This document shows, one piece after another, positions 48,271-56,876 of a DNA stretch of 64,000 bases; the stretch's first letter is position 1; each line of letters begins with the position of its first letter. This DNA comes from an uncultured Christensenella sp. (lineage in GTDB: Bacteria; Bacillota_A; Clostridia; Christensenellales; Borkfalkiaceae), in contig CAJTTC010000008.1 of NCBI GenBank assembly GCA_910579295.1, positions 17,670 through 81,669 on the forward strand. The letters run 5' to 3'. The translations under genes were made by a program, and so were the position numbers. The notes under the pieces were generated by a model. It was given only the letters and a program-made list of their open reading frames with translations. It was not told where the DNA came from and searched no databases.

Positions 48271-49798
48271 AAGTATATTAAGCGAGATACGCAAAATTAA
48301 ATCGTTCGACACGGCTATCTTGACTTCGGTCACTTTGGAGAAGTCTAAAAATGCGGTAGAGGTCAGCGTTGTTACGGATAAAGCTTATACGGAAGCGGAA
48401 GAAGCGGAGGTGCGGAAAATTGTGCGCGGGTACGTTCCCGAACTGTTTTCGAGTACAGCCGTTATTACAAAGCTTACTCCAGACGAGGATATGGTCGTCG
48501 AAAAAATTTTAACGATAATCGGTGAAAATAACAAGCAGCTTGCGGCGTTTGTCACGGCTGAGGATATAGAGGTCAGGAAAGAAAACGACGCGTTCAGTTT
48601 CACCGTGTCGGTCATTCACACGTCGGCGTATACGGCGGGCATAGCCGACGACATAGCAAACGGATTGAAGAAGTGCTTTTGCGGTGAATTTTACGGCAGG
48701 TGTGTGGCTGCCGAGAACAAGCTCGACGATTTGGTCATAGAGGAAAAGCCCGAGAACATTCAGTACGAAGTGCCTCTGCGCACCTTTGAAATAGAGGATT
48801 TTTCCTTTTTAGAGGGTACTGTTACGCACAAACGCGCGATCTATATTGCCGACTTGAATTTTGTAAGCGAAAGCGTAGTTATATGCGGAGAAATTACCGA
48901 CATAAGGGAAAAGACGATAACTACTTCGAGCGGCAAGGAAAAATTGATGTTTAACTTTACCGTCAACGACGGCACTGCGGCTATACGGGTGGGATATTTT
49001 ACCCGTCAGAAGAGCATTGAAAAGGTTAAAAAATTGCAGGTGGGCGACAGCGTAGTGCTTACCTGTAAAACCGAGCTGTTTAACAGTTCGGTAAGACCTA
49101 CCGCCAACGTCATAGATTACGGCAGAGTTCCCAAGGGGTTCGTGCCCGAAAAGCGCGCCTCCAAGCCCGTGCCTAAATATTACGAAACGGTGTTCCCTCA
49201 ACCCTATACAGATTATACGCAGAGCGATTTGTTTACCGACGTAAAGCTACCCGAATGCCTTACGAAAAATGCGTTCGTCGTATTTGACTTGGAAACGACG
49301 GGATTAAACAGCTCGCCGAGCTCGGGAAATATGGACAGGATTATCGAGATAGGCGCATATAAAATAATCGGCGGTGAAATAAAAGAGAGCTTTACGACCT
49401 TTGTTAATCCGCAGAGAAAGCTGTCGCAGGAGATAATAAACCTGACGGGTATTGACCAGCAGACGGTCGACGGCGCGCCCGCATTCGAAAAAGTTATGCC
49501 CGACTTTTTCAAATTTATAGACGGCTGTTATACGGTGGGGCATAATGCGGCGAATTTCGATTTCAAGTTTATTGATTACTATTGTTCGCAGTGCGGCTAT
49601 GTGCCCGAGCGCAGACTTTTCGATACGTTTCCTTTGGCGCAGAGTATGCTTTCGTTGTCGAACTACAAACTAAATACCGTAGCCGACTACTTCGGCATAA
49701 CGTTTAACCACCACAGAGCCGCCGACGACGCCTTGGTTACGGCTAAAATATTTATTGAATTGCTTAAAATAAAAAAATCTTTGCCAACCCCTTGCTAA
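48263..49798 (+). CDS. PolC-like N-terminal/OB/exonuclease protein without polymerase domain
   Basis: A 511-residue protein in the usual polC position (ispG-polC-rimP). Residues about 1-180 resemble the PolC N-terminal domain, 185-305 an OB fold, and 345-505 a DEDDh 3'-5' exonuclease with complete motifs: VFDLETTGL, GHNAANFDFKF and HHRAADDALVT. PHP and polymerase domains are absent; only about 40 residues separate OB from exonuclease. The next gene's promoter starts 4 nt after the stop, so there is no room for a frameshifted remainder. It may proofread in trans for a separate polymerase or act in repair; this is inference. No assembly gap is visible. Confidence 0.82.
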   Translation: MAESILSEIRKIKSFDTAILTSVTLEKSKNAVEVSVVTDKAYTEAEEAEVRKIVRGYVPELFSSTAVITKLTPDEDMVVEKILTIIGENNKQLAAFVTAEDIEVRKENDAFSFTVSVIHTSAYTAGIADDIANGLKKCFCGEFYGRCVAAENKLDDLVIEEKPENIQYEVPLRTFEIEDFSFLEGTVTHKRAIYIADLNFVSESVVICGEITDIREKTITTSSGKEKLMFNFTVNDGTAAIRVGYFTRQKSIEKVKKLQVGDSVVLTCKTELFNSSVRPTANVIDYGRVPKGFVPEKRASKPVPKYYETVFPQPYTDYTQSDLFTDVKLPECLTKNAFVVFDLETTGLNSSPSSGNMDRIIEIGAYKIIGGEIKESFTTFVNPQRKLSQEIINLTGIDQQTVDGAPAFEKVMPDFFKFIDGCYTVGHNAANFDFKFIDYYCSQCGYVPERRLFDTFPLAQSMLSLSNYKLNTVADYFGITFNHHRAADDALVTAKIFIELLKIKKSLPTPC

Positions 49799-49801
49799 TA
49801 C

Positions 49802-49830
49802 TTGCCAAATTAAAACTCACGTGCTATAAT
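49802..49830 (+). promoter_or_regulatory. Promoter of the rimP-nusA-infB operon
   Basis: TTGCCA (49802-49807), 17-bp spacer, TATAAT (49825-49830). The predicted start near 49837 gives a leader of about 70 nt. Confidence 0.88.
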
Positions 49831-49860
49831 AGGGGCATACTTAATACTTATGTTTTAAGA

Positions 49861-49886
49861 TTGAGTGCCTTGACAAGGGCACTCAA
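49861..49886 (+). promoter_or_regulatory. Hairpin in the rimP leader
   Basis: TTGAGTGCC (49861-49869) pairs with GGCACTCAA (49878-49886), loop of 8, without a T tract. A conserved rimP-leader RNA is known in Bacillota; whether this is its counterpart is not shown. Confidence 0.5.
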
Positions 49887-49905
49887 TACTTGTATGTAGG
49901 GGAAC

Positions 49906-50364
49906 ATGAAATTTAAATCTGTTGAAGAAATCTTACCTATGCTTGAAAAAATAGCTCAACCTATGGGCATAGAAATCGTTGATCTGGAATGCAACGACAG
50001 GGCGGGCGCGCTCACCGTTTTTATTGAAACCGAGCATGGCGTAGACCTCGATACCTGTGAAAAATTTCACAATGCGATTTTTGAACCTATCGACGACGTG
50101 GATCCCAGCTATGGCGAACCGTATACGCTCAACGTTTCAAGCCCCGGTCTTGACCGACCGTTTAAAACGCCAAGGGACTTTGAGAGAAATCTTGGCAAAG
50201 AGGTGGAAATCAAGCTCTATGCACCCTTAAAGGGCAAAAAATTTTTAGAGGGCGTTTTAGAGGAGTTTGACGAAAATACCGTAACCGTTGCTATGGCGAA
50301 TGAAACTGTTAAGCTTCCGCGAAACAAGATAGCTAAAATAAATAAAGCGATAAAATTTGAATGA
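49906..50364 (+). CDS. rimP: Ribosome maturation factor RimP
   Basis: A 152-residue RimP: LECNDRAGALTVFIETEHGVDLDTCEKF in the N-terminal domain, then YTLNVSSPGLDRPFKTPRDF, and a C-terminal SH3-like domain. It acts in 30S assembly. SD AGGGGAA precedes ATG 49906. First gene of a long operon. Confidence 0.96.
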   Translation: MKFKSVEEILPMLEKIAQPMGIEIVDLECNDRAGALTVFIETEHGVDLDTCEKFHNAIFEPIDDVDPSYGEPYTLNVSSPGLDRPFKTPRDFERNLGKEVEIKLYAPLKGKKFLEGVLEEFDENTVTVAMANETVKLPRNKIAKINKAIKFE

Positions 50365-50412
50365 GTTTGCGCAATGTTAACGCGCGTATAGATAAATTTA
50401 GGAGAAATCAAA

Positions 50413-51504
50413 ATGATTAATAAGGATTTTTTTGCTGCACTTGCAGATTTGGAAAAGGAAAAGGGTATTCCTCAGGAGGTGTTCTTAGACGCGCTCCGCA
50501 ACGCGCTTCTTTCCGCTTGCAAAAAACAGGCGGCGGGCGCGATTGGCGAGGTCGACCTCAAACTCAATCCCGAAAAAGGTTCTATTGAATTTTTTACAAC
50601 CCGAACGGTCGTAGAGGAAGTCGTTGACAAAGATATCGAAATTTCCCTTGAAGACGCTCACGAAATCAAAAAGAGCTATAAGGTGGGCGATAAGGTAGTC
50701 GAAAAATTCGTTCCTAAGGAATTTTCCCGTATTGCCGCGCAAACTGCAAAGCAGGTTATATTGCAAAAACTGCACGAAACCGAGCGCGACGCGGCGATGA
50801 GCGAATTTTCCGATAAGGAAGGCGAGCTTGTCGTGGGCAAAATAAGAAAAATCGACCTTAAAAACGTGTACGTGGAGCTCGGTAAAGGACAGGTTGAGGG
50901 GCTTATGCTTCCCTCCGACCAGGTGCCCGGCGAGACGTACAACGTAAACGATACCATAAAGGTTTTCGTAAAGCGCGTAAAGAGCGGTTTTAAAGGCGCG
51001 CAGGTGCTCGTCAGCCGTTCGTCTGCGGGACTTGTAAGAAAGCTGTTTGAAGAGGAAGTCCCCGAAATCAAACAGGGAACGGTAATCATAAAAGAGGTCA
51101 GCAGAGAGGCGGGCGCAAGGACGAAGATCGCTATTTACTCCGAAGACCCCCGTGTTGACGCTATCGGCGCTTGCGTGGGCAATAAGGGCGCGCGCGTAAA
51201 CGCAATCGTCGAGGAGCTTCACGGCGAAAAGATAGATATTATACCTTGGAGCGAGAATCCTCTCGAATTTATCGCAAAGGCGCTTTCTCCCGCAAAGGTA
51301 ATTTCAGTAACTCAGCTTGACGCCGAGAATACTGCAATGGCGGTTGTTCCCGACGATAAGCTGTCGCTTGCAATAGGCAGGGACGGTCAGAACGCGCGTC
51401 TTGCCGTCAGACTGACGGGCTGGAAGATAGACGTCAAGAGCGAATCTGCGGCGGCTAAACTCGGTATCGGTTTGGACGAAGAGGAAACGGGAGAGGAAAA
51501 CTGA
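50413..51504 (+). CDS. nusA: Transcription termination/antitermination factor NusA
   Basis: A 363-residue NusA with an N-terminal RNA-polymerase-binding domain (1-125), S1 domain (about 130-200, GELVVGKIRKIDLKNVYVEL) and two KH domains (VGNKGARVNAIVEEL, IGRDGQNARLAVRL). The proteobacterial C-terminal acidic repeats are absent, as normal for Bacillota. SD AGGAGA precedes ATG 50413. Confidence 0.97.
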   Translation: MINKDFFAALADLEKEKGIPQEVFLDALRNALLSACKKQAAGAIGEVDLKLNPEKGSIEFFTTRTVVEEVVDKDIEISLEDAHEIKKSYKVGDKVVEKFVPKEFSRIAAQTAKQVILQKLHETERDAAMSEFSDKEGELVVGKIRKIDLKNVYVELGKGQVEGLMLPSDQVPGETYNVNDTIKVFVKRVKSGFKGAQVLVSRSSAGLVRKLFEEEVPEIKQGTVIIKEVSREAGARTKIAIYSEDPRVDAIGACVGNKGARVNAIVEELHGEKIDIIPWSENPLEFIAKALSPAKVISVTQLDAENTAMAVVPDDKLSLAIGRDGQNARLAVRLTGWKIDVKSESAAAKLGIGLDEEETGEEN

Positions 51505-51511
51505 CGTCAAT

Positions 51512-51787
51512 ATGCCAAAGGTAAAAAAAATACCGCTCAGACAGTGCATAGCCTGCCGCGAAGCCAAGGAGAAAAAGGCAATGTTGCGGGTTGTAAAGAA
51601 TGCAGAAGGGAAAGTGTTCCTCGATTTTTCGGGTAAAGCTTCGGGACGCGGAGCATACATTTGCGACAATCCCGCGTGTATAGCCAAGCTTAAAAAGGGC
51701 AAATTGCTCGACAAAGTGTTTTCCTGTCGCATAGACGAAGGGATTTACGCGGCTATCGAGGAGGAGTATTTTGGCAGGAAAGGTTGA
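51512..51787 (+). CDS. rnpM: YlxR/RnpM-family RNA-binding protein
   Basis: A 91-residue DUF448 protein: LRQCIACREAKEKKAMLRVV and SGRGAYICDNPACI are the conserved signatures. Members bind RNA, and the B. subtilis protein modulates RNase P. It lies in the standard nusA-ylxR-ylxQ-infB order and overlaps the next gene by 17 nt. Confidence 0.93.
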   Translation: MPKVKKIPLRQCIACREAKEKKAMLRVVKNAEGKVFLDFSGKASGRGAYICDNPACIAKLKKGKLLDKVFSCRIDEGIYAAIEEEYFGRKG

Positions 51788-52085
51788 AACCTATATCGGA
51801 TTTTGTTTGAAGGCGCGGAAGATAACGCTCGGCAGCGGGTCGGTTGATATGCTGAAAAAGGGTGTTTATCTGATTATAGTCTGTTCCGACGCTTCCGATA
51901 ATACTTTTAAGCTTGCAGTCAAATTTAAAAACAGACACTCCTGTCCGTTGCTTATATGCAAGACAGGGTTGGAAAACGCCGTACACAAAGAGGGCTGCAA
52001 GATAGCGGCGGTCAGAGACGCCGAACTCGCGCGGGCAATTTGCGCAAATGTCGGCGGCGATTACGAATTATATGCCGAGAGGTGA
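51771..52085 (+). CDS. ylxQ: L7Ae-family RNA-binding protein YlxQ
   Basis: A 104-residue L7Ae/L30e/Gadd45-fold protein (TYIGFCLKARKITLGSGSV, YLIIVCSDASDNT), a likely K-turn binder of uncertain role in bacteria. The start is TTG 51771, with AGGAG 7 nt upstream inside ylxR; no ATG fits. Conserved between ylxR and infB. Confidence 0.9.
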   Translation: MAGKVETYIGFCLKARKITLGSGSVDMLKKGVYLIIVCSDASDNTFKLAVKFKNRHSCPLLICKTGLENAVHKEGCKIAAVRDAELARAICANVGGDYELYAER

Positions 52086-52090
52086 TGAAT

Positions 52091-54685
52091 ATGGCAAACA
52101 AATACAACAATATTGTCAATATTACTAAGATGTTGGACGATGGCATAGTGAGCGAGCTGTCGAAAAAGGTTTCCGCCGCAGAGAGAACGGCTTCGGAGCT
52201 TGTAAAAAAACTTGCCGAGCTTGACAATACGTTGCAGGCTAAGCGCGTGGAGGAAGAAAGAGCCGCGCGTGAAGCTGCCGCTGCGGAAGTTGCCGCGGAA
52301 AAAATACAGCAGGATGAAGAAGCTAAACCTGTCGAAATAAAGAAAGAACCCGAAGAAACGGTAAAAGAAGCCGAACCCGAGCAACCCGTTGCAGAGGTAA
52401 AAGCTGAAAATAAGGTAACGCCCGAGCGTGTAGAGGAGGTCAAGGAGCAATCTCCCGCTCCCGCACAGCCCGCGGAGGTAAAGGAGAAAGCTCCCGCAAC
52501 ACCCGCAGCTCCTGCGGCGGAGCAAGCGCCGACGGTAAAGGCCCGCCCTTCATATATCGTTGCAAAAGCTCCTGCGACACCTCCCAAGACTTATGTAAAC
52601 CGCGACTCGAACGGCAAGGGTGACAGAGCGCCCCGTTCCGCATACGGTCAGCAACAGAGAGGCAATGCGGGACAGCAACCGAGGGGCGGTGCAAAATACG
52701 TCGCGCCCGAAGCTCCCGCGCCCTCAAAGGCAGGCGGAAAGAATTTCGGCGCGGATAAGAAGAAGCAGAGCTTTGAAAAGACGTACGTTGAGAAAGACAG
52801 GCACGCAATATCAAAGCGCGCGCTTGCAAAGCAACAGGGCGCGTCCGTTTCCGACTTTGACGAGGATAAGAGCGGTTACAGAAAGTTGAGGGTTAAAAAG
52901 ACCAAGACCAATCAAAGCGCTCAGACAGTCAAAATCGAACACGCCGTCGTAACGACAAACGATATTCCTTTGAAAGTACTTTCCGAAAAGATAGGTATGT
53001 CAGCCGTTGAAATCACCAAGCGCCTCTTTAAAGAGGGCATTATGAAGACGGTTAACGAGTCTATCGACTATGAAACCGCGGCTTTGCTTGCGGCAAGCCT
53101 TGATATCGAGCTTGAATATAAGCCCGAAAAGACTGCGGAAGAAATCCTCAGCGAAAAGCAGGAGGATACGGTTGAAGAGATTGAAAGCCTCGTTCCCCGC
53201 GCTCCCGTCGTTACCGTTATGGGACACGTCGACCACGGTAAAACCTCGCTTCTCGACTATATAAGAAAATCCAACGTCACCTCGGGAGAGGCGGGCGGCA
53301 TTACTCAGCATATCGGCGCATATTCGGTTTCGGTCGGCGGAAAGAGCATAACGTTTATAGATACCCCGGGACACGAAGCGTTCACGGCAATGCGTGCGCG
53401 CGGCGCAATGGTTACTGATATAGTTATCCTTGTGGTTGCGGCGGACGACGGCATAATGCCGCAGACCGTAGAGGCGATAAACCACGCAAAGGCGGCGGGC
53501 GTATCCATAGTCGTAGCTATCAACAAAATGGATAAAGTGGGCGCGAACCCAGAAAGAATAAAGCAACAGCTTACCGAGCATGAGCTTCTTATCGAGGAGT
53601 GGGGCGGCAACGTTCCCGTATGTCCCATTTCCTGTAAGACGGGCGAGGGCATCGACAAGCTTTTGGAAACGGTTATACTTACCGCCGAATTGAAGGAGCT
53701 TTTGGCTAATCCCGAAAGACAGGCGCGCGGCGTAATTATAGAGGCTCAGCTCGATAAGGGAAAAGGACCTCTCGCGACAGTGCTTGTTCAGAACGGTACG
53801 TTGCATACGGGCGACAATCTTATATCGGGTATGGTTACGGGCAGAGTGCGCGCTATGATAGACGACAAGGGCAGAACGGTAAAGGAAGCAGGTCCTTCAA
53901 CCGCCGTATTCGTCCTCGGCTTCGAACAAGTTCCAAACGCAGGCGACTCTATTTTCGCCGTTTCACAGGACTTAATGAAATCGGTTATCGAAGAGAGAAA
54001 GAGGAAAGAGAGCGACGAAATGGTCAAAGTTACCGCAAAGTCAACTCTTGAAAATATGTTTGAGGACGGCAATTTAAAGACGCTCAACGTCATTATTAAG
54101 GGTGACGTACAGGGCTCTGTGGAGGCTGTTAAGCAATCCGTGCTCAAACTTTCCAACGATGAGGTAGAAATTAAGGTTATTCACAGCGGCGCGGGTGCGA
54201 TTAACGAGTCCGACGTAATGCTTGCCGAATCTTCAAAGGCGATAATACTCGGCTTTAACGTGCGCCCCGACAGTAAGGCAAAGTCGACGGCTGAGCGCAG
54301 TAAGGTCGACGTAAGAAGTTATCGCATAATATACGATTTGCTCGACGATATGGAAGCCGCGCTCAACGGTATGCTCACGCCAAAATATCAGGACGTATAT
54401 ATCGGCAAGTGCGAGGTTCGTCAAACGTTTAAAATCACGGGCGTCGGCACTATCGCAGGTTGTTACGTGCTCGACGGAAAGATTATACGCGGCGGCAAGC
54501 TGAGAATTTACAGGGACGACGTGCTTATAGTCGAGGGTAACGTTCGTCAGCTTAAACGATTTAAGGACGACGTTAAAGAGGTTGCCTACAATTATGAATG
54601 CGGTTGCGCCATAGAGGGCTTCAACGACATAAAGGTCGGCGACATAATAGAATGCTACACTATTGAGGAAGTAGCAAGAAAGTAA
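52091..54685 (+). CDS. infB: Translation initiation factor IF-2
   Basis: An 864-residue IF-2. An Ala/Glu/Pro/Lys-rich disordered N-terminal region (about 40-250) is followed by a conserved IF2 N-domain, the G domain (GHVDHGKTSLLD, DTPGHEAF, NKMDKV) and domains II-IV that bind fMet-tRNA. ATG 52091 is chosen because AGAGGTG sits 6 nt upstream and it begins MANKYNNIVN; the frame is open to 51956, but that part overlaps ylxQ. Confidence 0.96.
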   Translation: MANKYNNIVNITKMLDDGIVSELSKKVSAAERTASELVKKLAELDNTLQAKRVEEERAAREAAAAEVAAEKIQQDEEAKPVEIKKEPEETVKEAEPEQPVAEVKAENKVTPERVEEVKEQSPAPAQPAEVKEKAPATPAAPAAEQAPTVKARPSYIVAKAPATPPKTYVNRDSNGKGDRAPRSAYGQQQRGNAGQQPRGGAKYVAPEAPAPSKAGGKNFGADKKKQSFEKTYVEKDRHAISKRALAKQQGASVSDFDEDKSGYRKLRVKKTKTNQSAQTVKIEHAVVTTNDIPLKVLSEKIGMSAVEITKRLFKEGIMKTVNESIDYETAALLAASLDIELEYKPEKTAEEILSEKQEDTVEEIESLVPRAPVVTVMGHVDHGKTSLLDYIRKSNVTSGEAGGITQHIGAYSVSVGGKSITFIDTPGHEAFTAMRARGAMVTDIVILVVAADDGIMPQTVEAINHAKAAGVSIVVAINKMDKVGANPERIKQQLTEHELLIEEWGGNVPVCPISCKTGEGIDKLLETVILTAELKELLANPERQARGVIIEAQLDKGKGPLATVLVQNGTLHTGDNLISGMVTGRVRAMIDDKGRTVKEAGPSTAVFVLGFEQVPNAGDSIFAVSQDLMKSVIEERKRKESDEMVKVTAKSTLENMFEDGNLKTLNVIIKGDVQGSVEAVKQSVLKLSNDEVEIKVIHSGAGAINESDVMLAESSKAIILGFNVRPDSKAKSTAERSKVDVRSYRIIYDLLDDMEAALNGMLTPKYQDVYIGKCEVRQTFKITGVGTIAGCYVLDGKIIRGGKLRIYRDDVLIVEGNVRQLKRFKDDVKEVAYNYECGCAIEGFNDIKVGDIIECYTIEEVARK

Positions 54686-54695
54686 TAGAGGTAAA

Positions 54696-55073
54696 ATGAA
54701 AGGATTGAGAGGAGAAAGGCTTTCGAGCCAGTTCCGCGAAGAAATATATAACGTAATATCAACTGATTTAAGGAATAAGCACCCCGAATTGAGCGCGATA
54801 GTCAGCGTAATATCGGCAGACGTTGCTCCCGATTTAAAGAGTTGTAAGGTATATATAAGCATATTCGATACCGATAACGACAGGCGCAGAAACAGTTTTG
54901 CAGTTATTTGCGACAATGCGGGCTATATAAGGCACGCGCTCTCCAAGGTTCTGAGGATAAGAACAGTTCCCGAACTGCGGTTTATTCTTGACGACAGTAT
55001 GGAGTACGGTGAAAAAATAGACAAACTGTTAAGGCAAATAGAAACGACGAACGGAAATGATAATGACGAATAA
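54696..55073 (+). CDS. rbfA: Ribosome-binding factor A
   Basis: A 125-residue RbfA: RGERLSSQFREEIYNVISTDL, then VSVISADVAPDLKSCKVYISIF and RTVPELRFILDDS, the KH-like fold that binds 16S helix 1 during 30S maturation. SD AGAGGTA precedes ATG 54696. The nrnA start lies inside its end. Confidence 0.96.
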   Translation: MKGLRGERLSSQFREEIYNVISTDLRNKHPELSAIVSVISADVAPDLKSCKVYISIFDTDNDRRRNSFAVICDNAGYIRHALSKVLRIRTVPELRFILDDSMEYGEKIDKLLRQIETTNGNDNDE

Positions 55074-56031
55074 CAGCCTTGCGGAGGTTGCCGCAGTTTT
55101 GAAAAGAGCAAATACGGTGGCTGTTGCGTGCCACGTTCGCCCTGACGGCGACGCGCTCGGTAGCGGAATGGCGCTGTGTCTGGCGCTTGAAAACACGGGC
55201 AAAAGAGCATTTATGCTCTGCGAGGAAGCGCCTCCCGAAAGGCTCAGCATCTTTCCGTTTATGCCGAAAACTTATCAGAGTTTGCCAGTAAAACGCGAGG
55301 AGCTTGATTTATTTGTCTGCGTGGACAGCGCCGATTTGCCGAGAATAGGCATATTCGCTTCGGACTTTGCGGCTTTCAAGGGTAAAACGCTGAATATCGA
55401 TCACCACGTTTCTAATCCGCATTACGCCAAATTCAATTACGTTTTGGCGGACAGCACGGCGACGTGCGAAATTATGCCCGAAATTTTACAGGCGGCAGGT
55501 TTTGAAATTAACAGTCAAATTGCCGATCTGCTTGCGCTTGGCTTGCTTACTGACAGCGGGAATTTTTCGCACAACGACGTCAGCGCAAAGACGTTCGAGG
55601 TTGCCGCGCTTTTGAAGAGATGCGGCGCCAATATATGCGAAACGGGATATCAGGTTTTTACAAGACAGTCCAAAGGGCGCGCCATTCTCTACGGAAGAGT
55701 TATCAACAGTATGCGCTTTGCTCTTGACGGCAAGCTTGCATTTATTACCGTTACTCAAAAGGACTTTGCTGAAACAGGCACGGACAAGAGTCAAACGGAG
55801 GGGTTTGTTGACTATCCACTTTCAATAGACGGCGTTGAAGTTTCGATATCCCTTATGGAAGTAAAGAAAAATCAGTACAAGGCGTCGCTGAGAAGCAGGC
55901 GCGTAAACGTCAATGCTGTTGCCGACAGGTTCGGCGGCGGCGGACACGTGCTTGCAAGCGGGTGTATGTTCAATTGCGAGTATGAAGAAGCCATTGATCG
56001 CCTTACCCATGCAGTGTATCAGCAGTTATGA
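55057..56031 (+). CDS. nrnA: DHH-family nanoRNase/pAp phosphatase (NrnA type)
   Basis: A 324-residue DHH/DHHA1 phosphoesterase: HVRPDGDALGSG, VDSADLPRIG, NIDHHVSN, LLTDSGNF and the C-terminal GGGGHVLASGC. NrnA degrades short oligoribonucleotides and dephosphorylates pAp. ATG 55057 or 55063 both fit the SD ACGGA. It overlaps rbfA by 17 nt and truB by 4 nt (ATGA). Confidence 0.93.
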   Translation: MIMTNNSLAEVAAVLKRANTVAVACHVRPDGDALGSGMALCLALENTGKRAFMLCEEAPPERLSIFPFMPKTYQSLPVKREELDLFVCVDSADLPRIGIFASDFAAFKGKTLNIDHHVSNPHYAKFNYVLADSTATCEIMPEILQAAGFEINSQIADLLALGLLTDSGNFSHNDVSAKTFEVAALLKRCGANICETGYQVFTRQSKGRAILYGRVINSMRFALDGKLAFITVTQKDFAETGTDKSQTEGFVDYPLSIDGVEVSISLMEVKKNQYKASLRSRRVNVNAVADRFGGGGHVLASGCMFNCEYEEAIDRLTHAVYQQL

Positions 56032-56876
56032 CAGGATTTGTAAACGTGAATAAGCCCTGCGGCGGCGGGTCGACCCGAGAGGTCGCAATAATAAAGCGCC
56101 TTACGCATTTACCTTGCGGTCATATGGGCACGCTTGATCCGATTGCGGACGGCGTATTGCCGATAGCCATAGGAAACGCCGCGCGTCTGTTTGATTATTT
56201 TCTGACCAAAGAAAAGACTTACGTTGCAACTTTTGTATTTGGCAGCGATTACGATACGCTGGATACTACGGGCGCGCTAACTGCGAGCGGTGGCAGAATA
56301 CCCGACAGGGAAGAAATAGAGGCGGTTTTGCCCAAGCTTGTCGGCGAGGTTATGCAAATACCGCCCAGATACAGCGCCAAGAACGTTAACGGCAAACGCG
56401 GGTACGAGCTTGCGCGTAAGGGCATAGAATTTGAATTGCCGCCCAAAAAGGTTTTAATTAAATCCGTAAAGCTCATCGACTGTCTGAAAGGCGGAGCTTT
56501 CAGATTTGAAATTATCTGCGGCGGCGGTACATATATACGCTCTATTGCCAGAGATATGGCGCAATTGATAGGCACATATGCTGCAATGAGCGCGCTCACG
56601 CGAACAAAAAGCGGTCCGTTTTTAATTGAAAATTCAGTTAGATCTTGTACACTTGACGAGGGTAATATTAATGATTATATTATTCCGTGCGACAGAGTTT
56701 TGCCGTTTGAGAGTATATATGCGGACAAGGCGATGGCGAAAAAGATTTTCAACGGGTTAAGCTGTCCGTGCGATTATATCGACGGCACATATAAGCTATA
56801 TAACGAACGTAACGAATTTTACGGTCTTGCAGCCGTGAACGGCGGTCAACTTAAGGTGAGGACAAAATTATGTTAA
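56028..56876 (+). CDS. truB: tRNA pseudouridine-55 synthase
   Basis: A 282-residue TruB: NVNKPCGGGSTREV near the N end, HMGTLDPIADGVLPIAIG with the catalytic Asp, and GGGTYIRSIARDM. It forms pseudouridine 55 in tRNA. Four-base overlap with nrnA and 7-base overlap with ribF indicate coupled translation. Confidence 0.96.
   Translation: MTGFVNVNKPCGGGSTREVAIIKRLTHLPCGHMGTLDPIADGVLPIAIGNAARLFDYFLTKEKTYVATFVFGSDYDTLDTTGALTASGGRIPDREEIEAVLPKLVGEVMQIPPRYSAKNVNGKRGYELARKGIEFELPPKKVLIKSVKLIDCLKGGAFRFEIICGGGTYIRSIARDMAQLIGTYAAMSALTRTKSGPFLIENSVRSCTLDEGNINDYIIPCDRVLPFESIYADKAMAKKIFNGLSCPCDYIDGTYKLYNERNEFYGLAAVNGGQLKVRTKLC

Noticed and set aside
51956..52090. N-terminal extension of infB back to 51956
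   Set aside because: The extension overlaps ylxQ in another frame, is Arg/Gln-rich without family similarity, and a good SD precedes ATG 52091.
52012..52587. 191-residue minus-strand frame opposite infB
   Set aside because: It is a low-complexity Ser/Ala/Thr shadow of the IF-2 N-terminal Ala/Glu/Pro-rich region.
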